NCBI GenBank assembly: GCA_019925095.2
Contig: JAHHIN020000030.1
Location: 992,001-1,056,000 of the forward strand
Reading direction: 5' to 3'
DNA from: Dendrolimus kikuchii
Taxonomy: Eukaryota; Arthropoda; Insecta; Lepidoptera; Lasiocampidae
DNA length: 64,000 bases
Position numbers and translations under genes: made by a program. The notes beneath the pieces are model-generated. The model made no database searches, was not told where the DNA came from, and saw only the letters and a program-made list of their open reading frames with translations. How positions within the stretch are numbered: the first letter of the stretch is position 1; each line of letters starts with the position of its first letter. Below, piece by piece: positions 28,306 to 40,413 of the stretch.

Positions 28306-28994
28306 ATAAATATCGTGTAATCTCTATATAACGACACTGAAGAGCCTGTTCATTTTATGGCGTTATAGAGAGTTGTCGTTAAATGGAGAGGAGTCTGTTA
28401 TTTTTGTCTGACGTCTTTTGCTCCGCCAGTAACTTTGTTGTATTTTTTACTTATTTTATTCATATCTTGCGATATTGAGGCACCTTGATGATAAAGGAAG
28501 TACTTAGAAATTTCGGTATGCATGATGCCGACAGTCGAGTTTATTACAGGCTAGGATAACAAAGCGATAAAAGAACGTACACAGCTGCGCAGTTTTTACT
28601 AATTTTGTCAACTTAAAAGGTAATTTTTATTACTTAATTGTTGCCGTTATTGAGAGTGCGTCTAATGCTATATAGTGTATCATTGTTTGGGAGACGAGCT
28701 AAACCAACCAAAGCCAAATGATTTCGACGCTGAAGGGAGTTTGGCGTTAAATCGAGTGACGTTACATGGAGTTTGCATTGTAGTTGTTTATAAACAACTT
28801 CAAAAAAGGGGGTCCTTAATTCGCCGTGTAAATATTTTTCTCGTTTATTTTATTTAATTCTTTTTTCCATTTTTGGATGACTATCAGCTGTTTTCATTAT
28901 AATAATACAGTAGAACCTCTTTAAGTCGAACCTCATCGACTCGAAATCGAATTTGTGTGAGTTGACAATACGAGCTAAGAAGGTTAAATCAGCG
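28306..28994. other. Gene-free intron segment with pogo-like remnants
   Basis: ATATAACGACACTGAAG (near 28335) and CAGTAGAACCTCTTTAAG (28908) resemble ends of pogo/Tigger-type elements, but I could not pair them into one element with a duplication. There is no gene. Confidence 0.3.
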
Positions 28995-30180
28995 ATTTCC
29001 CGACGCTGTGCGAGTTTCAGTAAATGGTGATTTTTACATGATTAGTGAAATCTCTTAATTTTGAATTGGACCTAAAATTTAGATATTTGATCCATTTTAC
29101 TTGTAGTCTTTCTATGCGTTTTATGTATATGTTTAGCGATAACTTTTTGGTTTCTGAACCCATTTTGACGATTCTTTTTGTGGTGGATTCAGTTGATTGG
29201 TTTTGTGGTGGTTGGTCTATTGCATCCTTTCCCAAAGTGGGCGATAACGCCCCCTTGTGGGCGCTGCAGGCCTAAAGGGGGGCAGTAAGAGACCCAGAAA
29301 AAAATGGGGGCATTGTGTAGAGGCTTGGGGGGCGATTTGTAATGTCATCTAGCTAGGAAAACTCTTAGACACCGACTGAACTCTCGACTTTCGACTACAA
29401 CTTGTGAACATCAACTAATATTAATTAAGAGATTGCTCAAACTTGGTTCGATATTTCTCTCCGCGTAGTTCATATATCTGTCCTGTTTTATTGAATAAAT
29501 GAAATAAAAATCATGTCAATCGGTCGCTTATCGCTCGAGCTCGCTCGCACTCGCTCATTGGCAGGTGTAGCCCGTAAGAGTTAACTTGAGACCTCAGCAC
29601 CGTTGTGTACTACCTACTGCGCTTAGGTTTCAAGTTAACTCTTGCGGGCTATATATAGTAAAAGTTTCGTTTAGAATGAATTTTTAATCTCCGCTAATAC
29701 AGCTCACAATAATCAATTAATTTAATTTGACGTTATAGTGATTTTTAAGTAGGTCAAAAAATGGGGACGCTAAAAAATAATTTATTCTCAAAGTGGGCAG
29801 TATACAAAATAAGTTTGGGAACCACTGGTCTATTGGGTAGTTCCATATAAGTATATTCTATTTCTATTGAACTTGGCGTTCCGAAGATGTAGCAGAAAAA
29901 TTATTAAAATGGAGCAGAACATGTAAAAAATTGGCGGTTTTCTGCCATAACATTTTTATTTATGAACCGATTTTGATCATTCTATTCGCATTGGATTCTG
30001 TAAAGTTTCTGAATGGTACCATATTTGACTTTGGGTTGCGAAAATGCAGCAGAAATATCATTAAAATTGGACGGAAAATATTTGCGGTATTTCAGCCGTA
30101 ACCTTTTGTTTCTTAATCAATTTTGATCGGTTTTTTGCATTGGACTCAGTATGGCTTCAAGTATAGCGGATACTGATAAC
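28995..30180. repeat. Degenerate tandem repeat, about 150-bp units
   Basis: Phrases such as GAACCCATTTTGACGATTCT (29154), GAACCGATTTTGATCATTCT (29964) and TCAATTTTGATCGG (30118) recur, each followed by a TGGATTC/TGGACTC word. These mark at least three diverged units. The hAT-like MITE at 29223-29827 splits the first from the others. Confidence 0.5.
29223..29827. mobile_element. hAT-like MITE with 8-bp duplication
   Basis: It is flanked by GTCTATTG on both sides (29215-29222 and 29828-29835). The ends CATCCTTTCCCAAAGT and, reversed, CAGTGGTTCCCAAACT match at 11 of 16 positions. Both the 8-bp duplication and the CA...TG ends fit hAT elements. Length is 605 bp with no transposase frame. Confidence 0.8.
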
Positions 30181-30357
30181 AATTAAAGACTTGTTCGGTA
30201 CTAAATTAACTAGTTTAATGATTGATCATTCACAAATTAAACTTATTAAAAGACACACGTATGACATCATTCAGATACGCTTCCACACACTTGAACAACA
30301 AAACGAGTATCGCAGTTAACGCGCGGCGTGTAGGCCAGCGCGTGGGCTCTATATAAG

Positions 30358-30578
30358 AGCACTAGCTGTGCCCGCGACGTCGTCCGCGTGGAATTTGCTT
30401 TCAAAACTCCCCGATTTTGAAACATTCTTCGTTGGTGCTCCGCTCCTATTGGTCTTAGCGTGATGATATATAGCCTACAGCCTTCCTCGATAAATGGGCT
30501 ATTCAACAGTGAAAGAATTTTTCAAATCAGACCAGTAGTTCCTGACATTAGCGCGTTCAATCAAACAATATTAGTATG
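30358..30578 (-). mobile_element. Helitron-like fragment
   Basis: It starts ACTAGCTGTGCCCGCGAC, so its 3' CTAG end is on the minus strand. It proceeds through GCGTGATGATATATAGCC to CAATATTAGTAT. It shares this sequence with 42115-42351 and 53940-54176. It is internally shortened near its 5' end. Confidence 0.8.
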
Positions 30579-30984
30579 TTTGGCTACAACACTAATACTT
30601 ACATTTTAAATATCGCGATATCTTTCGAAGGAAACGTCCGAATTGAATAATTCAAAAAGTTCTAGAAAGGTATTGAATTCGTCTTGAATATGGAGTAATT
30701 TATTTTGATAAGGATTAATACCAGTTTTTGAAGCGACGGCATTTTAATTATTTAAAAAAATAAAAGAAAACACTTATTGTGAGATAACTACAATAGTTAG
30801 ACATATGGTTACGGCATATTTTTTGTAGACATTTATATGTTCTGCAAAGTGGTAGTATATTGTTTTCTTCTATAATCAATAGTTTTCGCAGCGCACGCCG
30901 TGTAAGGACTTTTTCGGGTCATTTTTTTACACCTTGGGTTACATTATTGGACTTTAGTAAGGATCCCTAATTTTTTGAAAATAT

Positions 30985-31111
30985 AATATAGCCTATAGCC
31001 TTCCTCGATAAATGTACTATTCAACACTGAAAGAATTTTTCAAATCGGACCAGCGGTTCCTGAGATTAGCGCGTTTAAACAAACAAACTCTTCAGCTTTA
31101 TAATATTAGTA
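30985..31111 (-). mobile_element. Helitron-like fragment, 5' part
   Basis: It matches the 5' half of the family (TATAGCCTATAGCCTTCCTC to AATATTAGTATAGA). The 3' half is absent. Confidence 0.75.
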
Positions 31112-31266
31112 TAGATTCGTTACGAGGTCTCATTCTCTATTAGAATGGCAGGAGGCCGCGATATGCGAGCCGAGCGTAAAGGGTGTAGGGGATCCGCAGT
31201 GGGAACACGGAGACTCCTGCGGCAATGTCAATAACCTCTATCTGTCAAATGTCACTTGAAAAGTAC

Positions 31267-31427
31267 GGTTTGCAAAAAACTTATTTGCATATCAATAATA
31301 ATAGTCTTACATCAAATTTAAATAAAAAGGTTAAATCAGTAGTGAATTGTCTTAATATAATATTTAATTATTTAAAGTCATAATTGACAGCTATGACGTC
31401 ACAATATGGCGCAAGGTCGATCCTATT
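31267..31427. repeat. 160-bp repeat adjoining the large host exon
   Basis: The sequence from TTTGCAAAAAACTTATTTGC to GGCGCAAGGTCGATCCTATT is repeated inverted at 53627-53783 with about 85-90% identity by eye. It ends 24 bases before the proposed acceptor of the exon at 31452. The ATG at 31406, although in frame with the exon, is therefore part of a mobile repeat. Confidence 0.8.
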
Positions 31428-31451
31428 CTCATTTGAATCGCCCAATGCCAG

Positions 31452-34351
31452 TGTATGGACCCCCAAAACCTATATATGGACCACCCAAGACCAATTACGG
31501 GCCCCCACTAAGTCTGCCGTTACACGAAGGTCCTCCAAAAGAAACTTATGGACCGCCTTTAAATATACCTTTACAGGATCAAGTGTCACAAGTTAATGCT
31601 GGAGTTAATTTTGGAGGAAACATTGGATCCAACTTTGGTCACAACTTGGACGTTGGAAACCTTGATCTCGGCCTGAATCTTCCAGCACCCATATACGGTA
31701 CTCCCATATCAGTGGATGTTAAGCCAATTCCTGTACCAGATATTTACGGTGCACCATTAGGACCGATTGGATCAAATGAATTATTAGTCCAAGATTCCAA
31801 TATTGGTCATTACGGTCCGCCCCAACCCGATCCGAATCCTCAACCTCCACATCCAGGTATACCAGCTCCTCCTACACCACCTCATGTACTGTATGATGGT
31901 TGGAAACCAATACCTGGTGTCTCTAAACCTATAGATATCAGTTTTGGTCACTTTGGTAATATTGGAAACATTGGGAACAATATCGGTGTAGATATCAATC
32001 ATATTGGATCAAATGTTGGTATTGCAGCTAATATTGGACAAAACATTGATATAGGACATGTTGGTGGCAATTTTGGTCACTTTGGAGCAAACGTTGGTCA
32101 CGTAAGCCAAATCACAACACAATACGGGGCACCTTTCCCAGATATCAATCTAAATCTCGATCAATCTCTATCAAATATTGACCAATCTCAACAATTCCAT
32201 ATTAACACAGGATATTCCAACGTCCATCAAGATGTATTAGCCAATGTTGATTTGAATGCAATAGTTGGCGGTGATTCGAATAATATAGACCAATCGAAAA
32301 CTGTTTTCGAGGCTCATTACACTGAAAACCTCAACCCACAAGCAGATTTACAGTTCATACAATCATCTATACCTGACAAATCAATTGACTTTATACACTC
32401 TGACTCAAATTCTCATAGAATAAATGGAGCTAAAGGATTAATACCTCCTTCAGGTGTTTATGGAGTGCCTTTAGGAGCCCAATATGGAGTACCACCAAAG
32501 CCTCATGGTGCAAACCTTCCTATACCATACGGTAGTTATTCTGGAGGTGGTTCATCTATTCATACTGGGTTAAATACGCCGCGATATCCTGTAAAATTCA
32601 GGGAATCAGTTCCGGATGGTTTATTAGAATATGTTGGTAAAATTGTAAATCACAAAGACAAACACAATGTTGATCATATCTCTCAAGGTCCAGCATATCT
32701 TCCTCCACCAATAAGTGACGTCAAAGATGTTAATTATCAAACTCCCAACAGTAATAGCGTTTCATTCTCAATCGAGCCGTCAAACTTGTATACTTTGCCG
32801 CATCATAATAATCCAATCAATTTCCAAAGTCATTCAGCGCCGAGTAATTTATATGGATCACCTGTAGATTCGTATTCTGTGCCGTTATTAACTGTTGGAG
32901 ATCATCTCACGTCAGGCTCCTCGAACAACGTAATAACTACAACTATAGATGGTACATTATTAGCTAATTTATCAAGTTTAGATGCTGCCGAGATCCTAAA
33001 ACACTGTCCATACCATGAAGCAATTCTTAAAGCTGCAAGAAATGGTGATAAAATTTCTGCTGAATTGGCTTCCAAATATGTAGCTAGTTTAAGCTCTTTA
33101 GGCAGTAAGTTATATACTAAGCAATTTACAGAAAAATCCAATGACTTACAAACAGCTAGTCATAATCAGATACAGAATGTTATAGTTAACGATGACAAAA
33201 TCGACAAAAGTAAAGGCAAATCTATTCGTGATTATAGTAAAGTAACTGATAACATTAATCTTGTATCGGAACAAATAATGAAAACATCTGAAAAAATCAA
33301 ATCTTTGAATCAAGAGACGAAAGAATTACAGCAAAAGATTGTTAGTAATACTCAAAATTTAAACAAAGTTAATAATCAAGCGACTAAATATAATGAAATG
33401 CCAGTTAAAGCTGGTCAGACGAGTTACAGCGTTCAAATCCAAGCATCAGATGAACCTAACGGCAAGAACGGTAATCCAGCTATACCACATGATAAACTTC
33501 TATCAGAAGATCTTCTGCAGAGCATACTACATGCTATAGAGCAGCCTAATCAGAAACATACCCAAAAATATCAAAACCAAAATTCAGATACTCAAAATCA
33601 GGTGCAGCAGTTTGCAAGTCAGCAGATAGCATCCCTCAACAATCAGTTTAGTGCTCTAAATACTCAATTTACATCACTAGATGCTCAAAATTTGCCGCAA
33701 AACACTCAATTTAACCAAAACACTATAAGTAATACTCAAAACCAACCTAATGTATTCACATCATTCTCGTCTATTGAAAGTCAAAGTTCACCAAACACAA
33801 ACCAAAATATTCAATTTACCTCAGTATCTAATCAAAATTTACAAGATTATCAAAACCAACAATTTTCAAACCAAAACAGCCAATTCTCGAGCCAAAGTAC
33901 ATCCAATTTCGGTCAAAATACCCAATTTTCTGTCACCAATCAAAATCTACCTAACCAACTACAAGTGACGCAATTTGATAAATACAGTTTCAATGATGAT
34001 ATTAATCAGAAGAACCAAGATGGTATTGATTTACCTTTTGGTTACGAACCTAAAGACAATAGCAAAAATACAGACCAAGATATTTCAAGTACAAAGAACA
34101 TCAAAACAATACTTAGCAAAGAGATTATAAATCATAACAGAGGGGACATATCAGAGTGTGATCTGAAACAGGAAGGATCAGTAATCCACGAAGTTATTGT
34201 ATCACCGAATAGTATTAATTCGAAATACAATGACGAAGTGCAAATCTTCTTTAATGAACCCCAAGAAACTGTGACAGAGATATCTGTATCTTCTAGTATA
34301 AGTGAGAAAGAGAGAAAAGCAGAGTTTGGAGAAAGGGTTAAGAAATCTTAG
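31452..34351 (+). CDS. Terminal exon of a secreted YGPP-repeat, Gln/Asn-rich protein
   Basis: The frame is open for about 965 codons to TAA (34349-34351). I place the acceptor at AG 31450-31451, after GCCCAATGCC. Spliced to 23489-23597 it keeps frame. Domains by eye: YGPP repeats (four in the first 40 residues) with more YG(T/A/V/S)P motifs later; a Gly/Asn/Ile-rich part (NIGNIGNNIG); a Pro-rich linker; a central ordered-looking block (SLDAAEILKHCPYHEAILKA, near 33000); a coiled-coil-like helix (33270-33370); then a long Gln/Asn-rich region (33580-33970) and a charged C-terminus. The composition suggests an extracellular structural protein of cuticle, eggshell or silk type. I know no named homologue. 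Confidence 0.75.
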
Positions 34352-35447
34352 AACTTACTTTTGGATGATTATCTCTAGTCTATAATGCCAGTGAGTTTTA
34401 ACAGTAATATTACTGCAGCCAATATTGTATACAACAGAAAATATATCGAAGTTATTAACAGCAGTTAAGACTATTCCAAAATAAATTATACTTTTCGACA
34501 TGTCGAGATGGCAATTTCCTAGTGATGTGACATCACATACATTTATATCGATGTTTTTTTTGTAAGCAACAAAATGAGAAATAAAAATTATTACCACTTT
34601 TTTAGCTCGAGTAATATCAAACACAACCCTGTTGTTCTAGTGTCTGATTAATATTTATAATAATTATTTGCGGAGTTTACTTTTTAATTACTTGAAAATT
34701 AATTTACTTCTTCTATGAGGAGTGAAATCATACATGCCCTAACATCTCTATGTTTTTAAGACCTGTCGAAGGACTCAAATGAAACATACACTAAATATTA
34801 TTTAAATCTCAACAATTATCAAAAACCACTCAAATCGATTCAGCCATTATTGATTTTCAAATTTAACTCACTGGAGCCATTTATTGAAACATAAATTATT
34901 TAAATTAAATCGTATGTTATAATGATATATTTAAATGTATTTTAATTAAAATCGTTTAAGATATTATTTAGTATAAGCGCCATCTATTATCTATGATTAT
35001 GAAACTCTTTCAAATTTGGAACGATCTTTTAAAGCGAGAACTTTTTTAAATTTTCGAAGGAGTTTCAAATCTTTAAGTTAATATTGACAAATTAGTTTAA
35101 TTTTTTAAACAAATATTAGGTAGTTGCTGCTTTTTAGGATATGGCACATTTTCAAGCATGAAAAGTATCATAAGTTATTGAAAGTATGGAAGAAGAATAC
35201 TAAGAACTCGTAACTATCACTGCTATCACAGTTGGCGCCACAAGTCTAATCTAGTTTTTATAGAGTATCCCTCTAATATTATATATGTATATAAACTATC
35301 AGTTAGATGTACTACACCAATATGTAGCGCTATATAAATACTGTCAAATTTCATCCACAAATATATAAACCCAGTAGTTTCTGAGAGGAATGACTCCGAC
35401 GCCCAAAAAAACTAAGACGACGTTTATCACAGAGAAAAGAGCCGGGA
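34352..35447. other. 3' flank of the YGPP-protein gene
   Basis: A candidate polyadenylation signal AATAAA lies at 34480-34485, about 130 bases after the stop. The rest is AT-rich with no gene. A Helitron-like or other old repeat may begin near 35270 (CTATAAACTATCAGTTAG), but I could not define it. Confidence 0.4.
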
Positions 35448-36642
35448 TCGGCGGTTCGCGGCGGCCTACGCTATCTTACTGCCGTTTCGTAACGTGTTAT
35501 GGCTGGGAGAGAAGAAACGGCGAAAGAAACTTCCCAGCAACACGCCTAGTCTATCCTGTGGGGGGGCTATGTCTCCTAACGTCCCTCGCAGGGACGTGGA
35601 GAGATCTTGATTGGCGGCGCCTGAGACGCCGCCGTCTGTGTCTGTCTGTCCGTGCCTGCCAGCCTGCCGTCCTAACCGCGGGCGGGCTGATCCGGGCCAG
35701 CCGTTTTGTGATAACGTCGACCCTGTCCGTGAGGACGTTACGCGGTCGTCGTACGAGAGCCTTTCGCCGAGGCTTATAATCGGACGCGGACACGACGAGC
35801 GGATTTCGATGATGCGGCGCGAGATCGAAATACTTACGCGAGAGCGACGTAATGTAGTTTTTGATGGAGGGAAGCTCCAGATCGCGGTGGAGGTCGACGT
35901 TACGCATATAGAGGGGAGCACCGACGGCTCTGCGCATGAATTTATTCTGCACGATTTGCAGTTTATCTAATAGGGCAGGCTTGGCATGGCCGAATACCAC
36001 ACTCGCGTATGTCATGATCGGGCGGATGCATGTTTTATACAGAGTAAGCTTGTGTCTGAGGGACATTTTGCTTCGTTTGTCTATCATGGGTGCTAAACGA
36101 CCCATCACAAATCGCGCTCTATTTCGGACTATAGTGATATGCTCGTTGAAGCGCAAGTTTCGATCTAGGGTGACACCAAGATATTTGGTGTACTTTGCCC
36201 AGGGGATTTGTTGGTCGTAGAGCGAAATGGTTTTTAGGCGAAGGCTAACGCGTTTGGGGGAGCGAAGCGTACCCGGGGAAAAGAACATTGCTGCGCTTTT
36301 CTCCGGGTTTACCTCTATCCTCCATTTGCGAAACCATTCGCCTAGCTCTGTGACAGCTGCCTGCAGCCGGACGCAAGCCATTTGTCGGTTGTGACCTGAT
36401 GTATAGAGTGCGGTGTCATCCGCGAAGAGGGCCAACTCCACATCTGGAGTTTTTGGGATGTCGCTGGTGTACAGCGTGAAGAGTAGTGGTGACAGGGCCG
36501 AGCCCTGTGGTACACCGGCTGTGAGTGGGTGAGGGGACGAGCGCGTTCCCTCCACTCGAAAACGGAAGCTACGACCTAGGAGGAAGTCTCGCAAGATGAG
36601 CACGAGTCTGTCTGGCACACCGAACTGGTACAGAACCAGCAA
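35448..36642 (-). mobile_element. Jockey-clade LINE fragment, copy 1
   Basis: The 363-residue frame 36642-35551 contains reverse transcriptase motifs GVPQGSALSPLLFTLY, FADDTALY and KTKYLGVTLD-like KYTKYLGVTLD. A helical C-terminal region ends in RRRRLRRR. The palm and thumb are present. The endonuclease and the N-terminal half of the reverse transcriptase are missing (5'-truncated). The distal 3' UTR present in copy 2 is also missing. It is very similar to 43344-44027. Confidence 0.88.
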
Positions 36643-37134
36643 CCATACACCACACCATTTTATAAAACTCCCAGAAAACTTGAGGTAATGCTCTAAATGT
36701 TTAACACTAACGCAGATGAAGGCCCTGCAATAAATGGAATGTGTTGACTATGCCTTCTCTGTTCCGGGCCAGTGCAGTGAATTTCTTTGCTCTATGGTCG
36801 TGATATTGAACTAGTTGCTGTACCTTGTTTTATTTCACAGTATTTTTAATATTAACTATTTATTTTGTATGCTGGTTGAAATGTATGGCATATTATTATT
36901 TTAAGATGCATGTATGTGAAGAGTGGAATTAAATAATTTTGATATATAAATTGTTTTATTGAATTTGTATTTCTCCATATTTAAATCTGACTTCGAATGG
37001 TTGGTGTATCTAGCCAGTGTCAAATATACACATAGATTAATAGATATTGAAATTTTTGAACAAGCACTTGACGAAAACCGGTCTCACGAAATCTGCGATA
37101 GCGAAAGGGTTCTTGTGGCAGCTCGAAAAAGCAT
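36643..37134. other. Gene-free stretch
   Basis: AT-rich DNA with no matched repeat. The open frame 36959-37231 runs into the Helitron and is not a gene. Confidence 0.4.
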
Positions 37135-37561
37135 ATCTATATATATAAAAGCAAGTCGTGTTAGTTACACTATTTATAATTCAAGAACAGCTGTACCGAT
37201 TTGGCTGAAAATTGGTGGGGAGGTAGCTTAGAACCAGGAGACGGACATAGGATACTTTTTATCCCGTTGGAACCGGTAGGTGGCGCTGAGATCGGGTTCT
37301 AGAATCCTCGTAATCACCTGGAGCGATTTTGGTGATTTTGTTTTCGTGTGTTTGAGTGGGTCCCCGGATGGTTTAAATCCACAATTGGAACCGGTAGGTG
37401 GCCCTGGGATCGGGTTCTCAAATCCTCCTAATCACCTGGAACGATTTTGTTTTTGTTTGTTTGAGTGGGTCCCCGGATGGTTTAAATCCACAATAATTGG
37501 AACCGGTAGGTGGCGCTGGGATCTGATCCTAGAGCAGAACAACGTCTGCCGGGGCCCCTAA
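37135..37561 (+). mobile_element. Helitron-like element with internal tandem repeat
   Basis: It starts TCTATATATATAAAAGC and ends near GAACAACGTCTGCCGGGGCC, close to the GACAACGTCTGCTGG end of the copy near 54660. Inside, a unit of about 110-120 bp beginning GGAACCGGTAGGTGGC and containing GAGTGGGTCCCCGGATGG occurs two and a half times (37268-37530). It does not code. Confidence 0.7.
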
Positions 37562-38247
37562 TTAATCATAAAAACAGGTGAACACAATCGAGTCGCTCAT
37601 CTGGCGAATGGACTAATTTACAAATTTAACGGTAATAAAGTAGATGTGTTATGTGCAGATCTTTTAAACCATAGTAGTCAGTTATTGATAATATAGCATC
37701 TATCAAAGATAAATAATTTTAAACAAAGCTTAGAACACTGAATAATAATAATTACGGTTGTATCAACCACATCCTTTATCTGTCATTCTGTTTTAAAAAA
37801 ATATATATAATAATGTCACGGAATATAAAATAAATGAACAAAAAAAACATTTTTTTTAAAACGTAAATCATATAATATTTTTTCCATCTGCCTCTTCATA
37901 CTTTGACATTGACAAAATCAGTGCCACTTGCATTGAAGCCAACAATATTAAAAAAAGTTTAATCAATTATTAAATTACAGTTATTTCTAGAGATATTCTT
38001 TCTCATTTAAAATTAAACAAGAATAAGCCTCTGTTTTTAAATGTACCTAAATCAAAATTTAATGTTCTATGGATTCGAGTAGTGTTACATATCTAGAAAA
38101 AATGGATTGTTGGTTTCCACTTTAGACCCGATTATAGAGCATTTAGATATTGATTATGTCAAGAAGAACCTCGGGATGGCGTAAGTCAAAACATCAACAT
38201 ATATTGCAGTATAGAGCCGTGTTTACCCGAGGGTGCAAGGGTTTTTT
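37562..38247. other. Gene-free stretch
   Basis: AT-rich, no matched repeats, no credible exon. Confidence 0.4.
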
Positions 38248-38555
38248 TTATTGCAGGAGTTCAGCAGACAGGCAGACGGCCCACTTGATGGAAAGCGGTT
38301 ACAATCCCCTATAGACATTTGCAACACCAAAGGTGCTACAAATGCACTGCTGCTCTCTTAAGGGAGAATGGAACCTGACCACTAATGCCGGAACACAACT
38401 CAAGGTTGTTATGGCGATATACTTTAGACCAGGGGTGGTAGCCATCCAGTCGGGCAAATGCCCTACCACCTGGCTGTGGGTTGTATTGTCGCCTTTTACG
38501 ACAGGCCGCCCCAACGCAGGAAATTGTATTCTTTCTCCGTTCCAGCACGAATAAA
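38248..38555 (-). repeat. S2 repeat, reverse full-length copy
   Basis: It runs from the poly-T/TTGCAGGAGTTCAGCAGAC end to TTCTCCGTTCCAGCACGAAT. Flanks AGGGTGCA (38232 area) and AGGGTGCA (38558 area) may be its target duplication. Confidence 0.85.
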
Positions 38556-38689
38556 TAGGGTGCATGAAACCCGGGCTAGCGACCAAGGAAACAAACCCAT
38601 AATACTTTGACACAGAGTGGTATGAGATTAAGGGAAATTGAATCTAGCGGTATACATACGCCTTATATTGACACTAGACCTATTATTTC

Positions 38690-38992
38690 CGCGGGAGTTT
38701 TCGTTACGCAGCATCAAGGTGCTGGAATAATATTCCACCACCTATTCGAAATTTGCAATGTCGTAATGGTTTCAGAACTAAATTAAAGATATTATTAAAA
38801 GAGCACCAACATTCACAACGCGACTTAAAACACGATACAAGTGGTATTTAACTTAATTTAATTGTAATTTCGTTTCAGTTTATTTATTTAAATTTTTTAA
38901 AAACGTATCTATAACACCTTTCCTTATTTCTATCTATTGTGTATGTACTATGTATGTATGTGTGTGTGTATATATATGTGTGTGTGTGTATA

Positions 38993-39039
<47 letters not shown>

Positions 39040-39316
39040 GTATATATACACAAGTATGTATGTATGTATATGTATATAGTTTAAGATTCTAATTTTATGC
39101 TATTACAATGATGTAATGTCTACCGTGACGATACCTCATGGGCACAGCGGAAGATCAGCGCTGGTTTTAACCGACCGGCATTATGCTGAGTCTGATGCCC
39201 CTTTTGGGACAAGATTGTATGACACTAGTTTTAAATTTGTTAGCAATTATGCTTACTGTATTTATATAATTTGTCCTAAATAAAATTCTTTTCTTTTCTT
39301 TCTTTCTTTCTTTCTA
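38690..39316 (+). mobile_element. LINE 3' end with microsatellite
   Basis: A short coding remnant near 38720-38860 reads WNNIPPPIRNLQCRNGF then LKILLKEH, the C-terminal tail of a LINE reverse transcriptase. It is followed by a 3' region containing GCGCTGGTTTTAACCGACC and CCTAAATAAAATTCTTTTC, and a TTTC tail. A TA/TG microsatellite (38943-39076) lies inside. A related 3' end is at 54190-54350. Confidence 0.65.
38943..39076. repeat. TA/TG/TATG microsatellite
   Basis: Runs of GTGTGTGT, TATATATG and a long TA tract, ending in GTATGTATGTATG. Confidence 0.9.
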
Positions 39317-39628
39317 TTTGGGCTAGGAAACACGTTTTTAGGGTCCCCCAACAAGTTTTGAATTAATAATGGGAAAAACAAAAATACATTTGATAAACAA
39401 GATTATGTCACTTTTGTTCGATATGTCAATAATATCGATTTTTAGATACGAAAATCGATTTTTTTGCTTATGTATTGCGAGTTTGAATTAGTAGTATGTT
39501 TTTCATCGATTTATTTATATTAAAAAAATCGATGTATAATTTGCTACACTCTATTTGCCGCCATATAGCTCTGCTTGTAGGCTGTAGTCGAGAGTCGCGA
39601 CCAATAACTAAAACGGTGAATTGGACAG

Positions 39629-40142
39629 GTTAGGTTAGTCTTTAAACCAAAACGCACGAGCCGAGCGAGCGAAGCGAGTGTGCCGTGGTAGCAGCCGACG
39701 AGTGCCAGAACAGACTGTCACCATTTAAAAACTAAGTAAAGTTATGTTAACGGAAAAATCACATCCCCTCCGCCCCCTATTGCATAAAATTCAGTGACCA
39801 CTAAACTAAAGTTTAACCACCCCTTCTGCAACCCTTATGCCCTGAAATAATTTTTTTAGAGAGATATCATAGGTTTAGAGTTGAGAAATAAAATAAAAAT
39901 CTAGAAAAAACCCAGTTGCCAACGTAAAAAGATTCAAACAGTCAAACACAGACCAAAGCCCACAAGCCGAGCGAGCAAAGGAAGCGTGACGCAGCAGCGA
40001 CGGGCGAATGTCACAAACGACTTAAACCATTGTTTAAAAATGGTGAACAGTCTATTCTGGCACTCGTCGGGCGCTGCCGCGACATGTTCGCTTTACTCGC
40101 TCGCCTCGTGCGCTCTGGTTTAAATCTTATCTACCCTAACTC
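39629..40142. repeat. Long terminal inverted repeat element
   Basis: The arm 39629-39735 (GGTTAGGTTAG, TTTAAACC, CGCACGAGCCGAGCGAGCGA, GACGAGTGCCAGAACAGACTG, CACCATTT) is repeated inverted at 40035-40142. A third related block lies between them (39950-40020, CACAAGCCGAGCGAGC). No transposase frame is visible. I could not identify a target duplication. Confidence 0.8.
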
Positions 40143-40294
40143 TAATAACTGAGTTTATGTTTACAAAAAAATCATTTCCTGGAGATAAGGGATTAAGGAT
40201 AATAATCTCCCTCCCTACTCCATCTCTACGTAAAATTCCAGTACCGAATATTTATAGCGGACGCCGATTCTCCCTTTAAAAAGAAGCTTTTCAG

Positions 40295-40413
40295 ATTTGG
40301 AGACGGGCCATGACATCATATTCTCGAAGCCGAAAGGTCGGAAGTGCGCGAACTGCTGCGTCTGCTTTCTGATCCTCATCATCATGGGAGCGGCTGCGAT
40401 AGGGGTGCTTTAA
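40295..40413 (+). CDS. Exon of a small membrane protein; frame continues past the stop
   Basis: An acceptor TTTTCAG (40288-40294) precedes a phase-1 exon reading LETGHDIIFSKPKGRKCANC, then a membrane segment CVCFLILIIMGAAAIGVL, then TAA at 40411-40413. The same frame stays open for another 25 codons (beginning FVDRGIFDMIYDKV) to TAA at 40489-40491. The stop may therefore be a truncating change in a longer type II or single-pass protein. AATAAA at 40549-40554 fits a terminal exon. The upstream exon was not found. The GC content of the exon is higher than that of its surroundings. Confidence 0.55.

Noticed and set aside
30267..30506. 79-residue minus-strand frame
   Set aside because: It is the translation of a Helitron-like repeat seen at several other sites.
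31406..31451. ATG at 31406 as the start of the YGPP protein
   Set aside because: It lies in a repeat that recurs inverted at 53627-53785, and a signal-peptide exon with matching phase exists upstream.
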